A DNA stretch of 64,000 bases from Roseburia rectibacter (GTDB lineage Bacteria; Bacillota; Clostridia; Lachnospirales; Lachnospiraceae), in NCBI RefSeq assembly GCF_014287515.2, contig NZ_CP092473.1, positions 3,259,501 through 3,323,500 of the forward strand. Reading direction: 5' to 3'. This document shows positions 63,793-64,000 of this stretch, one piece after another. Below the pieces are notes generated by a model. That model saw only the letters and a program-made list of their open reading frames with translations. It was not told the DNA's origin and did no database searches. Every line of letters starts with the position of its first letter. The first letter of the stretch is position 1. The position numbers and the translations under genes are program-made.

Positions 63793-63930
63793 CTATTCTT
63801 CCTCTGATTCCTCGTCATCCACGATCGCTGCCGCAGCGCCTGATACTGCTGACACTACTGCAACCACAGTTGCTATGAGCACTACTAAAAGTAAACAAAT
63901 CAGAAAAATCCATAATCCTGTCTCCGTCAT
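63793..63930 (-). CDS. Small single-pass membrane protein, 45 aa
   Basis: ATG at 63930 follows GGAGAGGAAT. The product starts MTETGLWIFLICLLLVVLIA, continues as a hydrophobic Val/Ala-rich segment to about residue 35 and ends in an acidic tail (DDEESEEE). The in-frame upstream extension lacks a ribosome site. It precedes the valS promoter. No family recognised. The clear topology and ribosome site make it credible. Confidence 0.6.
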   Translation of the reverse strand: MTETGLWIFLICLLLVVLIATVVAVVSAVSGAAAAIVDDEESEEE

Positions 63931-64000
63931 ATTCCTCTCCATTTCTATGTGTACTTTGCAAATGGTCAGCCTGTCCGATTTCAGCTGCACCTGTTGTACC

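Noticed and set aside
1..64000. tRNA, rRNA, insertion sequences, integrase, prophage or plasmid functions
   Set aside because: None was recognised on either strand; gene content is uniformly chromosomal.

Overview
The window reads as a chromosome segment of a low-to-moderate GC, spore-former-related anaerobic Firmicute. It most resembles a plant-glycan-degrading gut Lachnospiraceae of the Roseburia/Agathobacter type. The basis is the spoIIAA-spoIIAB-sigF operon, a valS T-box leader, a CIRCE-controlled small heat-shock gene, hybrid-cluster protein, cytoplasmic sugar cassettes with AraC regulators, a chemoreceptor and c-di-GMP enzymes. The genus is an inference. I found no rRNA, tRNA, CRISPR array, insertion sequence, integrase or origin.

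Layout. (1) 58-3036, leftward: response regulator and histidine kinase, an extended-SDR reductase/epimerase and an internally deleted SDR remnant. (2) 3111-13537, leftward: a six-gene glycoside operon with a GPH-type symporter, GH2, GH1, GH43-discoidin, a sugar-phosphate isomerase/epimerase-like TIM barrel and a GH78 alpha-L-rhamnosidase, closed by a terminator. A divergent AraC regulator (13720) faces it across paired TTTGATAT boxes. (3) 14914-18496, leftward: rhaB-rhaA-rhaD. (4) 18631-28488, leftward: a sugar ABC importer (two-NBD ATPase, permease, lipoprotein binding protein, second permease), a two-domain GH3, a GH78-like enzyme and a chemoreceptor. A divergent AraC regulator fused to a GH39-like domain (28726) stands opposite, and its acid/base Glu is Gln. 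(5) 31211-38400: a beta-phosphoglucomutase-like HAD, another AraC regulator, a membrane spermidine-synthase-like protein with a MerR-type promoter, an AAA-ATPase/PD-(D/E)XK protein and a GHKL-LytTR two-component pair.

(6) 38596-46620: GH3 beta-glucosidase, a secreted Ig-like protein with an Asp/Tyr tail, a two-component system, hsp20 with CIRCE, an acyltransferase and an XRE-AbrB regulator. (7) 46878-49985: GH43 xylosidase-like enzyme and a PAS/GAF/GGDEF cyclase. (8) 50208-53356: nitrosative-stress module, hcp plus a ferredoxin-like gene divergent from a Crp/Fnr regulator, with a palindrome placed exactly where a class II activator would bind. (9) 53401-64000: HD-GYP phosphodiesterase, HAD phosphatase, spoIIA operon, zinc-ribbon TPR protein, a 47-aa small protein, a FapA-like protein, valS with its T-box, and a 45-aa membrane protein.

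How it works together. None of the glycosidases shows a signal peptide, so small rhamnose-containing and other glycosides appear to be imported by the symporter or the ABC system and trimmed in the cytoplasm. Released L-rhamnose goes through RhaA, RhaB and RhaD. The chemoreceptor at the end of the ABC operon would couple feeding to swimming. The most interesting items are the AraC-GH39 regulator with a mutated catalytic residue, the 65-bp hairpin repeat in front of rhaB and pgmB, the Crp/Fnr palindrome at -41.5, a C-terminal motif shared by unrelated GH2 and GH3 enzymes, and several unannotated small genes.
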